Origin: Caldilineaceae bacterium
GTDB taxonomy: Bacteria; Chloroflexota; Anaerolineae; Caldilineales; Caldilineaceae
DNA: 64,000 bases
Assembly (NCBI GenBank): GCA_022821585.1
Contig: JAJEDI010000100.1
Coordinates: forward strand, 1 to 64,000
Direction: 5' to 3'
Shown in pieces: positions 1-8,535 of this stretch. Position numbers and translations under genes: made by a program. Position 1 is the first letter of the stretch, and the number at the start of each line of letters is the position of its first letter. A model generated the notes under the pieces. The model saw only the letters and a program-made list of their open reading frames with translations, was not told where the DNA came from and did not search any database.

Positions 1-28
1 ACTGTTCCCTGTTTTTTTTGGGGGGTGG

Positions 29-204
29 GGCATTTGCGGCCCTCCTTTGGGGGGGGGCTCCGCCCCCCCAACGCCCCCTCTCCTACAACATGCCTCGTCG
101 ACCGTGTGCCGGCATTCGCGACAGGTGCCCAATCGAGCGAGTTTCTTCCGACCAGGTCCCTCCAGTCCTATCAAATCCCTGTAGGGGCAGGCCTTGTGCA
201 CGCC
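29..204. repeat. Dispersed intergenic repeat, copy 1
   Basis: This stretch at the left edge aligns base by base with 32686-32862. Shared blocks include the GC palindrome GGGGGCTCCGCCCCC, then AACGCCCCCTCTCCTACAAC, then TGCCCAATCGA, then ATCAAATCCC and finally GTAGGGGCAGGCCTTGTGC. Between the blocks the copies have diverged by substitution. Neither copy has a credible reading frame: the short frames across it have no recognisable domain and are not shared between copies. It is probably a non-coding mobile or structural repeat. Its left end may lie slightly outside the stated limit because a G-rich run makes the edge hard to place. Confidence 0.8.
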
Positions 205-349
205 CTCGCACACCATCTAATCTACGGACCCCACGATAGGTCCCAGTCTGGCGGTGCCCTCCGTCTCTCCAAAAGCTGGCAGACAATTCTAGCCATCGCT
301 GGCATGAATTCCCCGCCAGACCCTTCCCGCCCCAAAACTGGGATGCACC
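205..349. other. Intergenic stretch, no gene seen
   Basis: No coding signal is visible between the repeat and the stop codon of the GH32-like gene. The last 23 bases (328-350) hold CGCCCCAAAACTGGGATGCACCC, which is found again as a diverged inverted copy at 32540-32562 (19 of 23 bases match). Confidence 0.5.
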
Positions 350-1900
350 CTAATCTGCCTTATCCGCCACCCGGAACGAGTAGAGTTCCGCGTCTTTCAT
401 ATAGAAGCGCAAGCGAGTGTAGCCAACGATTTCATTCACCGCCGACCGCCCCTCCCAGGTGACCACATGCTCGACCGAGTCACCGCTGAACCGGTCCGAT
501 TCCGCGCGCGTGAACCCGGCCCACGGCTCGTCCATCGGATCGGTGACTTCGACGTCGATGTATCCATTACCATGGCAACGGGCGTTAATGATCAGCTTCT
601 CGCCCGTTGAGAAGAACGGCTTTGTGCTGATAATCCCCTCGCGCAGCCCCGCATCCAACGACACGAATCCGTCAGCGCGCAGCACGGCCAGCCCCAGCCC
701 CTCGTTCAATTCACTGGGCGGCCGCTCCGCCTCGGGCGTATCCAGCCCCTGTGCTTTGCCAACGAACGCCCAGTCGTGATGAAAATCAGCCCCGCCATAG
801 AAGATGTAACTCTCATCGCCCACCCGCACCGGCGGAATCACCGTATCCACCTGGTACGCATCCCACGTCTCTTCACCCTCGCGGGGAACTACCCAGGGCC
901 CATGCGGATAGTGGTGCCATTCGATGCCGTCATGGCTGTAGACCAATTCAGTGTCCTTTGTATTGTCGACCGTGTGAAATACCGGCAGCAGCCCGCAGTG
1001 ATAGCGCCCCAGTCTGAAGTAGGACAGCGCGTAAAACTGGTCATCCAGATTGTGATGTGCCCCCGGCGCCAGCACCCGCTGAGCCGGAGTCCAGTCCAGC
1101 AGATTTTCGCTCTCCAGCCGGTAGACCGCCCGCTTAGGGAGCCACCCATACGGCTGCCCCGGAAAGTGCCGCGTGAACCATTGGTCGCCGGCCGGATTTC
1201 CCGTTTCGGCCGCATAATGCCCGCGGCCGTAGATCACATAGCGCGCCCGCTCCGCATCGTACGAAAGCGACAGAACGTCCCCACCCCAGATCAGATTTAC
1301 CGGATTAGCCGGCTCCTGGGTCCAGCCAATCCCGTCAGCGGAGTACGCGAAACAAAGACCCAACGAATGGGAGTGCGTAATCGTGCTGCGCTTGGGCACG
1401 TTGATATTCAGCTTCTCCGGCAGAAAGGCCATCTTGTAGCGGCGTTCCGGGTCCGGATCCACCGGATCCCGGATCACTGAGAGCGCAACCGGCGTCCCCA
1501 GCCTGTCGTCCCAGGCCAGTCTGTTTGTGTCGCGTCCGTCCACGATGACTGCGCCCAACTCCGGCTTGTCCCAGTGCACGCCGTCGCTGGACTCGGCATA
1601 ACTGAGCTTTGGCTTCCAAACCGCCTCTGCTCCCCCTTCAAATCCCAGATTGGTGAAGTCCATATACCAGCAGCGGAAGCGCCCGTCTTCGTCGCGCAGC
1701 GCCGTTACCGTCGTGTTGAAGTGGGGCCATACCTCCCAAGGCCGGTCACGGCGGATGACCGGGTTGGCTTCGTGTTTGTCGGCCGTGTGGTGCGTGCGCT
1801 TGACATTTTTCACCCACTCCAGCACCGTGTCATCCAGGAAGTACTGCGTCTGGTCGCCGAAGCGCTCGAAATGGGTCTCCGGGTTGTAGCCAACAATCAT
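350..1900 (-). CDS. GH32/GH43-like five-bladed propeller protein (paralogue A)
   Basis: This 516-residue protein has no signal peptide. It carries repeated SxDGxxW blade motifs, for example SSDGVHW near residue 105, SADGIGW, and SHDGIEW further on. It also has a DPxDPDPERRYKMAF segment (about 145-159) and a C-terminal beta-sandwich beginning near the motif DGFVSLDAG. This layout is typical of GH32-like beta-propellers with a sandwich domain, so it may be a glycosidase or sugar-binding protein; substrate unknown. A homologue lies at 4832-6373 and shares the FLDD N-terminal motif, the DPDPxRRYK segment and the FVSLDAG sandwich start. The ATG lies 4 bases after the stop of the truncated permease, with AAGGG upstream, so the two were one operon. 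The importer that served it is now broken. Confidence 0.8.
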   Translation of the reverse strand: MIVGYNPETHFERFGDQTQYFLDDTVLEWVKNVKRTHHTADKHEANPVIRRDRPWEVWPHFNTTVTALRDEDGRFRCWYMDFTNLGFEGGAEAVWKPKLSYAESSDGVHWDKPELGAVIVDGRDTNRLAWDDRLGTPVALSVIRDPVDPDPERRYKMAFLPEKLNINVPKRSTITHSHSLGLCFAYSADGIGWTQEPANPVNLIWGGDVLSLSYDAERARYVIYGRGHYAAETGNPAGDQWFTRHFPGQPYGWLPKRAVYRLESENLLDWTPAQRVLAPGAHHNLDDQFYALSYFRLGRYHCGLLPVFHTVDNTKDTELVYSHDGIEWHHYPHGPWVVPREGEETWDAYQVDTVIPPVRVGDESYIFYGGADFHHDWAFVGKAQGLDTPEAERPPSELNEGLGLAVLRADGFVSLDAGLREGIISTKPFFSTGEKLIINARCHGNGYIDVEVTDPMDEPWAGFTRAESDRFSGDSVEHVVTWEGRSAVNEIVGYTRLRFYMKDAELYSFRVADKAD

Positions 1901-1904
1901 TGCT

Positions 1905-2417
1905 CTATCCCTTCATGCCGGTCGTCGCGATACCCTCGACGAAATAGCGCTGCAGCAGAAGAAAGGTAACGACGATAGGGATGACCGCCGGAAACGATCC
2001 CGCCGTTAGCGGGCCGTACTCGGTCCAGTAAAGCCCCATGAACTTGGTCAACGTTAGAGATATCGTGAATTTCTCCTCCGAGTTGAGCACGATCAGAGGC
2101 CAGAAGAACCAGTTCCAATAGACCATCAGGTTGAGCAGGCTCAGCGCCCCGGCCGCCGATTTGGCCAGCGGCAGTGCGATCGACCAGAAGATTCTGAGTT
2201 CACTGCAACCGTCAAGTCGGCCAGAGTCAAGCAGCTCCGAAGGAATGCTGAACATGAACTGGCGCTTCAAAAAAATGCCGAAAGAGTTGTAAAGGGAAGG
2301 AACAATTAGCGCCGCATACGAAATCACCCAGCCGGGCGTAATGATCATCAGATAGAGCGGAATCGATATCACATAGAAGGGAAGCATCATCCCCGCCAGC
2401 CTGATCGTGAAGATCAC
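1905..2417 (-). pseudogene. 5'-truncated MalG-type sugar ABC permease
   Basis: Only the last 170 residues of a carbohydrate ABC permease remain; intact relatives in this window are 282-308 residues. The EAA-loop region (LLDSGRLDGCSELRIFW, about residues 62-78) and the final TTGMKG tail are intact. The first transmembrane segments, about 110-120 residues, are gone. The frame begins at GTG 2417, whose last two bases overlap the TGA of a 27-codon remnant of a Tat signal peptide (2414-2497). This is what a deletion would leave if it joined the start of an SBP gene to the middle of its second permease. It could still be translated by coupling, but a permease without its N-terminal helices is unlikely to work. 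Confidence 0.8.
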
Positions 2418-2497
2418 GTCGCACCCACGCCGCCTCCCAACTTGAGAAGATCGCGGCGATTCAACAGACCGTCTTTCCTGTCATGACTCCGGGACAT
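2414..2497 (-). pseudogene. Tat signal-peptide remnant of a solute-binding protein gene
   Basis: After a very good ribosome binding site (AAGGAGGA, 5 bases before ATG 2497), 27 codons read MSRSHDRKDG then LLNRRDLLKLGGGVGAT and stop. The NRRDLLKLGGG segment matches the twin-arginine signals of the SBPs in this window, such as SRRDFLKVSAGA at 42900. The frame ends in TGA exactly where the truncated permease frame opens (GTGA overlap). The rest of the SBP, the whole first permease and the start of the second appear deleted. Confidence 0.75.
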
Positions 2498-2748
2498 TTG
2501 AATCCTCCTTTGCGGATACATGTCCACTAGTTCAAAGGAAACGAGTCTGATCTGGTATTACGTTGCGAAATGTTCACCTCAACGGGAAAGGAAATAGAAA
2601 GACTAGAGAAGAGAGACAAGAATGTGCGGCACGGTCTCGGCCTTCTTACTTCGCCGCCGTGACGTTGCCAAGACCGAACTTCACGGCCCTACACCGACGC
2701 ACTCCGATATCCAGATCCTCCGCAGGGGAATTCCAATCGAAACCCGAA

Positions 2749-3762
2749 TCAAACCATAATGCATGCTGCCCTGTGCCCATCCCCCATCTGCCGCAGCTCC
2801 GGTTCTTCGTTCGCGCACTCCGGCTGAACCAGCGGACAGCGGCTCTGAAAGACACAGCCTGCCGGCAAGTCAATCGGACTGGGCACATCCCCCTCCAAAC
2901 GGATCCGTTTCCGCGTACGCGCCGCCGTCGGGTCCGTGATCGGCACCGCCGACAACAGCGCCTGCGTATAGGGATGGAGCGCATTGTCAAACAGCTCGTC
3001 GCAATCTGCGATTTCCACAATCCGCCCCAGGTACATGACCGCCACGCGGTCCGCGATATGCCGCACCATCCGCAGGTCATGCGAAATGAACAGATAGGTC
3101 AACCCCATCTGCCGCCGCAGCTTCTCCAAGAGATTGATCAACTGACCCTGGATCGAGACATCCATCGAGGAGATCGGCTCATCCGCCACCAGAAAACTCG
3201 GCGTGACGGCCAGAGCGCGCGCCAGCGCGATCCGCTGCTGCTGTCCCCCACTGAACTCATGCGGGTAGCGGTTGCGCAGGCCGGGATTCAAACCCACCGT
3301 CTGCAGGAGCTCGCTCACCCGGTCCTCTAACTCGCTACCGCTCGCCATCTTGTGAATGACCAGCGGTTCTGCAATCGCCTGCCCGATCGGCATACGCGGA
3401 TCCAGCGACGAATACGGGTCCTGAAACACAATCTGCATCTTGCGTCTCAGGGACCGCAGCTCTCCCATCCTGAGTTCCTGAATATCTTCGCCTTCGAAGA
3501 AGATCTGGCCGCTGGTCGGCGTGTAGAGATTGAGAATCGTCTGCCCGAGAGTCGACTTGCCGCAGCCGCTCTCTCCCACCAGCCCCAGCACCTCGCCCCG
3601 TCGAATTCTCAAATTGACCTTCTCGACCGCCCGCAGGATAGCCCTGCGACGCATTAGGCCCGGGCGCGGACCAGGAAAGTGTTTGCTCAGTTCCCTTGTC
3701 TCGACAAGGATCTCTTCTTCCGAATCCACCGGTGTCTGTCCATTTTCCCGAGGAGTGGTCAA
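2749..3762 (-). CDS. Peptide-family ABC importer ATPase (DppF/OppF type)
   Basis: This is one of two nucleotide-binding subunits of the importer encoded at 10254-2749. From TTG 3762 it has 337 residues: Walker A GESGCGKS (63-70), signature FSGGQQQ (170-176), Walker B FLVADEP (190-196), and the C-terminal oligopeptide domain with clustered cysteines (GCVFQSRCPLVQPEC). The TTG start is preferred because GAGGAGG sits 5 bases upstream and the preceding gene ends at 3773. A longer frame to 3876 would overlap that gene and add an N-terminus foreign to the family. The nearer ATG at 3767 is out of frame and stops at once. Last gene of its operon. Substrate is not evident; the adjacent GH32-like protein suggests a carbohydrate. 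Confidence 0.9.
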   Translation of the reverse strand: MTTPRENGQTPVDSEEEILVETRELSKHFPGPRPGLMRRRAILRAVEKVNLRIRRGEVLGLVGESGCGKSTLGQTILNLYTPTSGQIFFEGEDIQELRMGELRSLRRKMQIVFQDPYSSLDPRMPIGQAIAEPLVIHKMASGSELEDRVSELLQTVGLNPGLRNRYPHEFSGGQQQRIALARALAVTPSFLVADEPISSMDVSIQGQLINLLEKLRRQMGLTYLFISHDLRMVRHIADRVAVMYLGRIVEIADCDELFDNALHPYTQALLSAVPITDPTAARTRKRIRLEGDVPSPIDLPAGCVFQSRCPLVQPECANEEPELRQMGDGHRAACIMV

Positions 3763-3772
3763 TTCATCCTCC

Positions 3773-4756
3773 TCAACCTTCGATGTACAGGGGATGCCAG
3801 CAGGCCACAAGCCCATCGCCGCCGCTTCGCTCAAGTGCCGGCGCTTCCTCCACACAGCGTTCAGACGCATATTCACAGCGGGGGTGAAATGCGCATCCCG
3901 AAGGCATACGCGCCATATTGGGAGGCATCCCTTCTATCGTCTTCAGACTCTCCTGCCTGCGCTCCTCCAGTGTCGGCATCGAGTCCAGGAGTCCGGCCGT
4001 ATATGGGTGCCTCGGCCTCAGAAACAACTCCTCAACCGTTGCCTCTTCCACCACCTGACCCGCATACATCACCATCACGCGGTCGCACAGCTCAGCCACC
4101 ACGCCCAGGTCGTGCGTAATCCAAAGCACCGATTTGCCGACATCCTCCTTCAACTCCAGGACCAGGTCGAGCAACTGCGCCTGGATCGTCACATCCAGCG
4201 CCGTGGTTGGCTCATCTGCGATCAGCAGGTCCGGATTACAGCAGATCGCGATTGCGATCATCACCCGCTGGCGCATCCCGCCGCTGAACTGGTGGGGATA
4301 GTCGTCGAGCCGCTGCTCCGCCGCCGGGATGCCGACCCGGTCCAGAATCTCCGTTGCGTGCAAGGCGGCCTCCCCCCGGCTCATTCCCAGGTGCCTCTGC
4401 ATCGTTTCGGAGATCTGGTCGCCGACTCGCATCGTCGGATTTAGCGCGGTCGAAGCATCCTGAAAGATCATGCCCATATGCACCGAACGGCGTGTACGCA
4501 ATGTCCGGTCGTCCAACTGCAACAGGTCTTCCCCATCCAATCGGATCGCTCCGCCGACAATGCGGCCGGGCGGATTCGGCACCAGACCCATGATCGAGAG
4601 CGCAGTCATCGTCTTGCCGCAGCCGCTTTCACCGACCAGCCCGACCGTCTCCCCCCGACCGACATGAAATGAGACCCCGTTCACCGGTTTCAGCACACCC
4701 TCTTTGGTAAACAGGTGAGTCTCCAACTCCTCGACCTGCAGCAAAACTTCAGACAT
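3773..4756 (-). CDS. Peptide-family ABC importer ATPase (DppD/OppD type)
   Basis: This 327-residue ATPase pairs with the downstream DppF-type subunit. Visible motifs are Walker A GESGCGKT (42-49), signature FSGGMRQR (157-164), Walker B LLIADEP (177-183), and a C-terminal cysteine cluster ([14 protein letters not shown]). Length and motif order are normal for OppD/DppD. It lies between the GH32-like gene and the second ATPase, 10 bases from the latter. This operon and the fused ATPase at 24193-26373 are the only ATPase sources in the window. Confidence 0.92.
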   Translation of the reverse strand: MSEVLLQVEELETHLFTKEGVLKPVNGVSFHVGRGETVGLVGESGCGKTMTALSIMGLVPNPPGRIVGGAIRLDGEDLLQLDDRTLRTRRSVHMGMIFQDASTALNPTMRVGDQISETMQRHLGMSRGEAALHATEILDRVGIPAAEQRLDDYPHQFSGGMRQRVMIAIAICCNPDLLIADEPTTALDVTIQAQLLDLVLELKEDVGKSVLWITHDLGVVAELCDRVMVMYAGQVVEEATVEELFLRPRHPYTAGLLDSMPTLEERRQESLKTIEGMPPNMARMPSGCAFHPRCEYASERCVEEAPALERSGGDGLVACWHPLYIEG

Positions 4757-4831
4757 GGTTCCCTGTCCGCTCAGTCTGTCATACCGGCCTCCGGTTACGG
4801 GCCGCCGCGGTCAACCTGAGAATACCTCCAA

Positions 4832-6373
4832 CTAACCATCCTCAATCCAATAGGAGTAGAAACTCGCATTCCGCGACTGGAAACGCAGACGCACCTCCTG
4901 CCCTTCTCGCGGCCCTGCTTCATCTTGCGACCAGACGACCCGCACGTCCGTCTCATCCCCGTTCACCGGCAATGAATTCGCCAGTTCTGTACCGTCTGCC
5001 GCCAGGACTTGCGCCTTCAATTCGCCCCCCGCAGCCTCCACATTGACGTGCAATGAACCCCCGGCCCACCGAAACGCCCTCGTGACCAGCTCCCCTTCTT
5101 CCTCCCCCGCGTCAAGCGACACGAAGCCGTCCCGCCGCAATACCCCTAGACAGACCGCGCCCTGGTCCCGAAATTTCAAACTGGCGATCGCATACGAGCG
5201 GATACCGGTATAGTAGAACCAGAGTTCCTCCCCGCGCCGAACAGGTGAAGCCGGTTGCCCCAGGCAAAGGGTGTCGTACGCGCCGCTGTCCAAACGCGAT
5301 GGGGTGAGAAAAGGCTGCCGGTCTCCCACCCGCTCCCAGGACTGCAGATCGCGGCTGCTCAACATCTGGATATGCCAGATACCGGTCCAGTCGCCCCCTC
5401 TTCGGACCGTCGCCAAGATCGGTTCCGGCAGGTCCATCTCGTCGAAACCGGGCCACTCCTTGGGCACGCGTGCGCTACGGTAAAACATCATCGCCAGACC
5501 CACGTACAGCCCTTCATAGCGGAATACGGACAGGTTGTAGACCTGGGCATTGTACGTTTCCGGCACATCGAACTCGGGCTGTCGCCGCGTCGGGTCGCCC
5601 AGGGTCTCTTCGATAGCCAGCCGCCCAATCTCCTGGTCCCGCTCATCCGCGAAAAAACTCATCTCCGGGACGGTCCAACTGGCGAAGTCGGTGCTCGTGC
5701 TCAGCGACGCCGCCCTGCTGTTGTGGCCGGCCTCGTCCCCGGGGATGTGGGGAGCGTCCGGCGGCAGGAAAATCGGACCGGGATGCTTCGTCTTGAGAAT
5801 GAACAACTGCTCCTGCTCGTCAAAAGAGAGGCTATGCGTGTCCTGGCTCGGAACGGCCGGCACGTCGTCCAGCCCGGTCCATCGCATCCCGTCCGGTGAC
5901 ACGGCAAAGCCGACGTCGTGCGTCCGCGAACTGAAGGTTGCCGACTTGTAACGGCGGCCAGGGTCCGGGTCGAGGGGATCATGAACGACGGTCGCCGGCC
6001 CTTCCCGGTAGCCCCGCAGCGCGTAGTCCACAAAGTGGTTGGCGCGCGATCCGCGATATTCGACCTGGTTCATCACCGGCTTATACCAGTGCAGGCCGTC
6101 ATCGCTCTCAAAATAGCCGCTTGCACTGACTGTGGTGGGAGAAGAGCACCACAGCTGCCAGACCTTGCGCTCCGCATCCCAGACCGGCGCGCTGTGCGTC
6201 TGGATCGAGTGCTGCTCGCGACCCGACAGCCCTGGTTCCGGACGGATGACCGCGCCCTTCTTGTCCGGCTGGTGCACCGTTCGGCTCAGCCCGTTCAGGC
6301 TCTCGATTCCGTGATCGTCAAGGAATAGCTGGCGTTGGCCGCCTGGTATGTGAAGAGTTTCCTGGTTGTTCAT
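4832..6373 (-). CDS. GH32-like propeller protein (paralogue B)
   Basis: The protein has 513 residues from ATG 6373, which has GGAGGA 8 bases upstream; the open frame extends to 6421 but without a better site. It begins with IPGGQRQLFLDDHGIESL and has ESDDGLHWYKP and SPDGMRW blade motifs. A DPLDPDPGRRYK segment and a C-terminal sandwich opened by DGFVSLDAG follow. It is homologous to the gene at 350-1900. No signal peptide is seen, so it probably acts in the cytoplasm on an imported oligosaccharide. It sits inside the importer operon between the DppC-type permease and the ATPases. Catalytic acids cannot be assigned with confidence, so a non-hydrolytic role remains possible. Confidence 0.8.
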   Translation of the reverse strand: MNNQETLHIPGGQRQLFLDDHGIESLNGLSRTVHQPDKKGAVIRPEPGLSGREQHSIQTHSAPVWDAERKVWQLWCSSPTTVSASGYFESDDGLHWYKPVMNQVEYRGSRANHFVDYALRGYREGPATVVHDPLDPDPGRRYKSATFSSRTHDVGFAVSPDGMRWTGLDDVPAVPSQDTHSLSFDEQEQLFILKTKHPGPIFLPPDAPHIPGDEAGHNSRAASLSTSTDFASWTVPEMSFFADERDQEIGRLAIEETLGDPTRRQPEFDVPETYNAQVYNLSVFRYEGLYVGLAMMFYRSARVPKEWPGFDEMDLPEPILATVRRGGDWTGIWHIQMLSSRDLQSWERVGDRQPFLTPSRLDSGAYDTLCLGQPASPVRRGEELWFYYTGIRSYAIASLKFRDQGAVCLGVLRRDGFVSLDAGEEEGELVTRAFRWAGGSLHVNVEAAGGELKAQVLAADGTELANSLPVNGDETDVRVVWSQDEAGPREGQEVRLRFQSRNASFYSYWIEDG

Positions 6374-6432
6374 TTGGAGTGTCCTCCAGGCGTAGCGATG
6401 TAGATTCTCTCTCCCCGGCATCCCTTCTCAAC

Positions 6433-7398
6433 CTAGCTCCGGATCTGCCGCGGGTTGAGCGCGTCATTCAATCCGTCGCCCAGAAAGTTGAATCCAAACA
6501 CACAGATGGCCAGCACAAGACTGGGCATTGCCACCAGATGAGGATAGACGCTCCACTGCAACATATTCTCAACAATCATCCTGCCCCAACTCGCGCCGGG
6601 AGGTTGTATGCCCAACCCCAGGTAGCTCAGCGATGACTCTAACACCATGGCGCCGCCGATACTTCCGCTGACCGCCACGATCAATGGACCGATCGCATTG
6701 GGAATCAAATGCAACGCCATGATCCGCCATCCGGGCGAGCCCATCGCCTCCTGGGCCTTGATGAACTCCCGTTCCCTTAGAGAGAGGATCTGTCCGCGCA
6801 CGAGTCGCGCAAGCCCCGGCCAGCCAATGAGACTGATCGCCCACAGCACAATCAGATAGTTGATTACCAGGGTGTTCTCGAAAAACGCAATCCCAGTGAG
6901 ATCGTATAGCCACAGGGAAACCAGACCGACAGGTCTCTTCATCGTCGCATTTACAAAGGCAACCAGCAAGAGACCAGGGAAGGCCATAAGGATGTCGGCG
7001 ATCCGCATGATGACCATGTCGACAATGCCGCCCGCGTAGGCCGAGAGCGCGCCCAGAGCAAGCCCCAACACCGTATTGATCACGGTTACGAAGACGGCTA
7101 CCATCACCGCCGTTCGCGCACCCTGCAGGATGCGGCTGAGCATGTCCCGCCCGATTTCGTCAGTCCCCATCGGATGCTCGAGCGACGGCGGCTCCGCCAG
7201 CGCCCTCATATCGATGTATTTGTAGTCGTAGGGGGCTAGGGCGGGGCCGAAGATTCCCAGTAACAATGTGAGCACTGCGATCGCAAGACCGATGACAGCC
7301 ATCCTGTTGCGCTGAAAGCGCTCCCAGGCATCCAGCCACAGGTTGCGCGGCGGCATCATCTCGTCAAGAAGGGCCGGACTACCGAATGCCTGTGTCAT
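6433..7398 (-). CDS. Peptide-family ABC importer permease (DppC/OppC type)
   Basis: This 321-residue inner-membrane permease has an N-terminal cytoplasmic segment (NLWLDAWERFQRNRMAV) leading into the first helix. The conserved GTDEIGRDMLSRILQGART follows, then the EAA-type loop FIKAQEAMGSPGWRI that contacts the ATPase. The C-terminus ends in the family's FLGDGLNDALNPR motif. It forms the translocation pore with the DppB-type protein encoded 119 bases upstream. Confidence 0.93.
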   Translation of the reverse strand: MTQAFGSPALLDEMMPPRNLWLDAWERFQRNRMAVIGLAIAVLTLLLGIFGPALAPYDYKYIDMRALAEPPSLEHPMGTDEIGRDMLSRILQGARTAVMVAVFVTVINTVLGLALGALSAYAGGIVDMVIMRIADILMAFPGLLLVAFVNATMKRPVGLVSLWLYDLTGIAFFENTLVINYLIVLWAISLIGWPGLARLVRGQILSLREREFIKAQEAMGSPGWRIMALHLIPNAIGPLIVAVSGSIGGAMVLESSLSYLGLGIQPPGASWGRMIVENMLQWSVYPHLVAMPSLVLAICVFGFNFLGDGLNDALNPRQIRS

Positions 7399-7517
7399 TA
7401 CGCTCTGGCAACCTGCAATTCTCTAATGTGGGAGTTGACGACTGGGTAAGGCCTATCTGTTCTGCTTGACGCATCTGCCGGCAACGGCGAACGGCCCGCC
7501 ATCGGCTGCCGCCGTCC

Positions 7518-8459
7518 CTACTCGTACCGCACGCGAGGATCAAGCACACCATAAAGAAGGTCGGTAATCAGATTCGCTGCGATGACCAGGACTGCGCCAA
7601 TGAGGGTCGTGGCCATAATAACGTTATAGTCGTTGGCCGTCAGCCCCTGAACAGCCATGTAACCGTAACCGGGAATCGCAAATGCCGACTCGATGAAGAG
7701 TGATCCCGTCACCATTCCGCTTACAGCCAGCCCCAGAAACGTAACCGTGGAAATCAAGCCGTTCTTCACGACGTGACGCAGGATCACCAACCGCTCAGGC
7801 AGTCCTTTGGCCCGGGCCGTGCGAACATAGTCCTGGCTCAATACCTCAATCAATCCATTGCGCGCAAACCGTATGGGACTGATCCATCCCGTCACCGAGA
7901 AGAGCAGGATCGGCAGGATCGCCTTTGCGCTGAAAATTCCATCCCAGCCTAGCGTGCTGGGTAACAGCTTGAGCCAGAGTATCACCATGATGATCAAGAG
8001 GGGAGCGAGGACAAAAATCGGAAAAGAACTGATGAATAGCGCCGAACCGACGATAAAGTGATCGATCCACGTATTCTGCTTAAGCGCCGCCAGCGTGCCC
8101 AGCAACACGCCCCCTATCGCCAGTATTACGAAACCGGCCGCCCCCAGCTGGGCTGAAATCGGCAACCGGTAGGCAATCGCGGGTCCGATGTCGGTACGCG
8201 TTGCAAAGCTCTTCCCAAAGTCACCGCGCAGTATTTTGCCTACCCAATCTCCCCACTGCACTAGAAAAGGACGGTTCAACCCGTAGACCTCGCGCAGCCG
8301 CTCAATCGTCTCCTGATCGGCGAGACGGGGATTTACGCGCATCACCTGGGTCTGAATCGGGTCGCCCGGCCCAAGGTATCCCATCGTGAAGGTGATGAAA
8401 AGGACGGCAATGACTGTAGGAATGAAGAGAAGCACGCGCTTTATAGCATAAGTTAGCAT
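7518..8459 (-). CDS. Peptide-family ABC importer permease (DppB/OppB type)
   Basis: This 313-residue permease starts MLTYAIKRVLLFIPTVIAV. It carries GPGDPIQTQ and the ATPase-contact loop YVRTARAKGLPER, and ends in LLYGVLDPRVRYE, all hallmarks of DppB/OppB. It follows the SBP gene after a hairpin at 8485-8518. Confidence 0.93.
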   Translation of the reverse strand: MLTYAIKRVLLFIPTVIAVLFITFTMGYLGPGDPIQTQVMRVNPRLADQETIERLREVYGLNRPFLVQWGDWVGKILRGDFGKSFATRTDIGPAIAYRLPISAQLGAAGFVILAIGGVLLGTLAALKQNTWIDHFIVGSALFISSFPIFVLAPLLIIMVILWLKLLPSTLGWDGIFSAKAILPILLFSVTGWISPIRFARNGLIEVLSQDYVRTARAKGLPERLVILRHVVKNGLISTVTFLGLAVSGMVTGSLFIESAFAIPGYGYMAVQGLTANDYNVIMATTLIGAVLVIAANLITDLLYGVLDPRVRYE

Positions 8460-8484
8460 TTCTGTTTTGCCCGTTCAATGTAGA

Positions 8485-8518
8485 TGTCGCCGGCCCCGGA
8501 CATCCGGAGCCGGCGACA
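8485..8518 (-). promoter_or_regulatory. Intercistronic hairpin after SBP gene
   Basis: TGTCGCCGGC (8485-8494) pairs with GCCGGCGACA (8509-8518); CCGG-type bases inside can pair further. There is no T-tract, so it is more likely an mRNA-stabilising 3' structure or attenuator than a terminator. It lies between the SBP stop (8536) and the DppB start (8459). Confidence 0.75.
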
Positions 8519-8535
8519 ATCAACAAACTTGCCTC

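Noticed and set aside
25-462. Possible gene at the left edge
   Set aside because: The frame lies across the dispersed repeat and the 3' end of the GH32-like gene; it is not kept in the second repeat copy.
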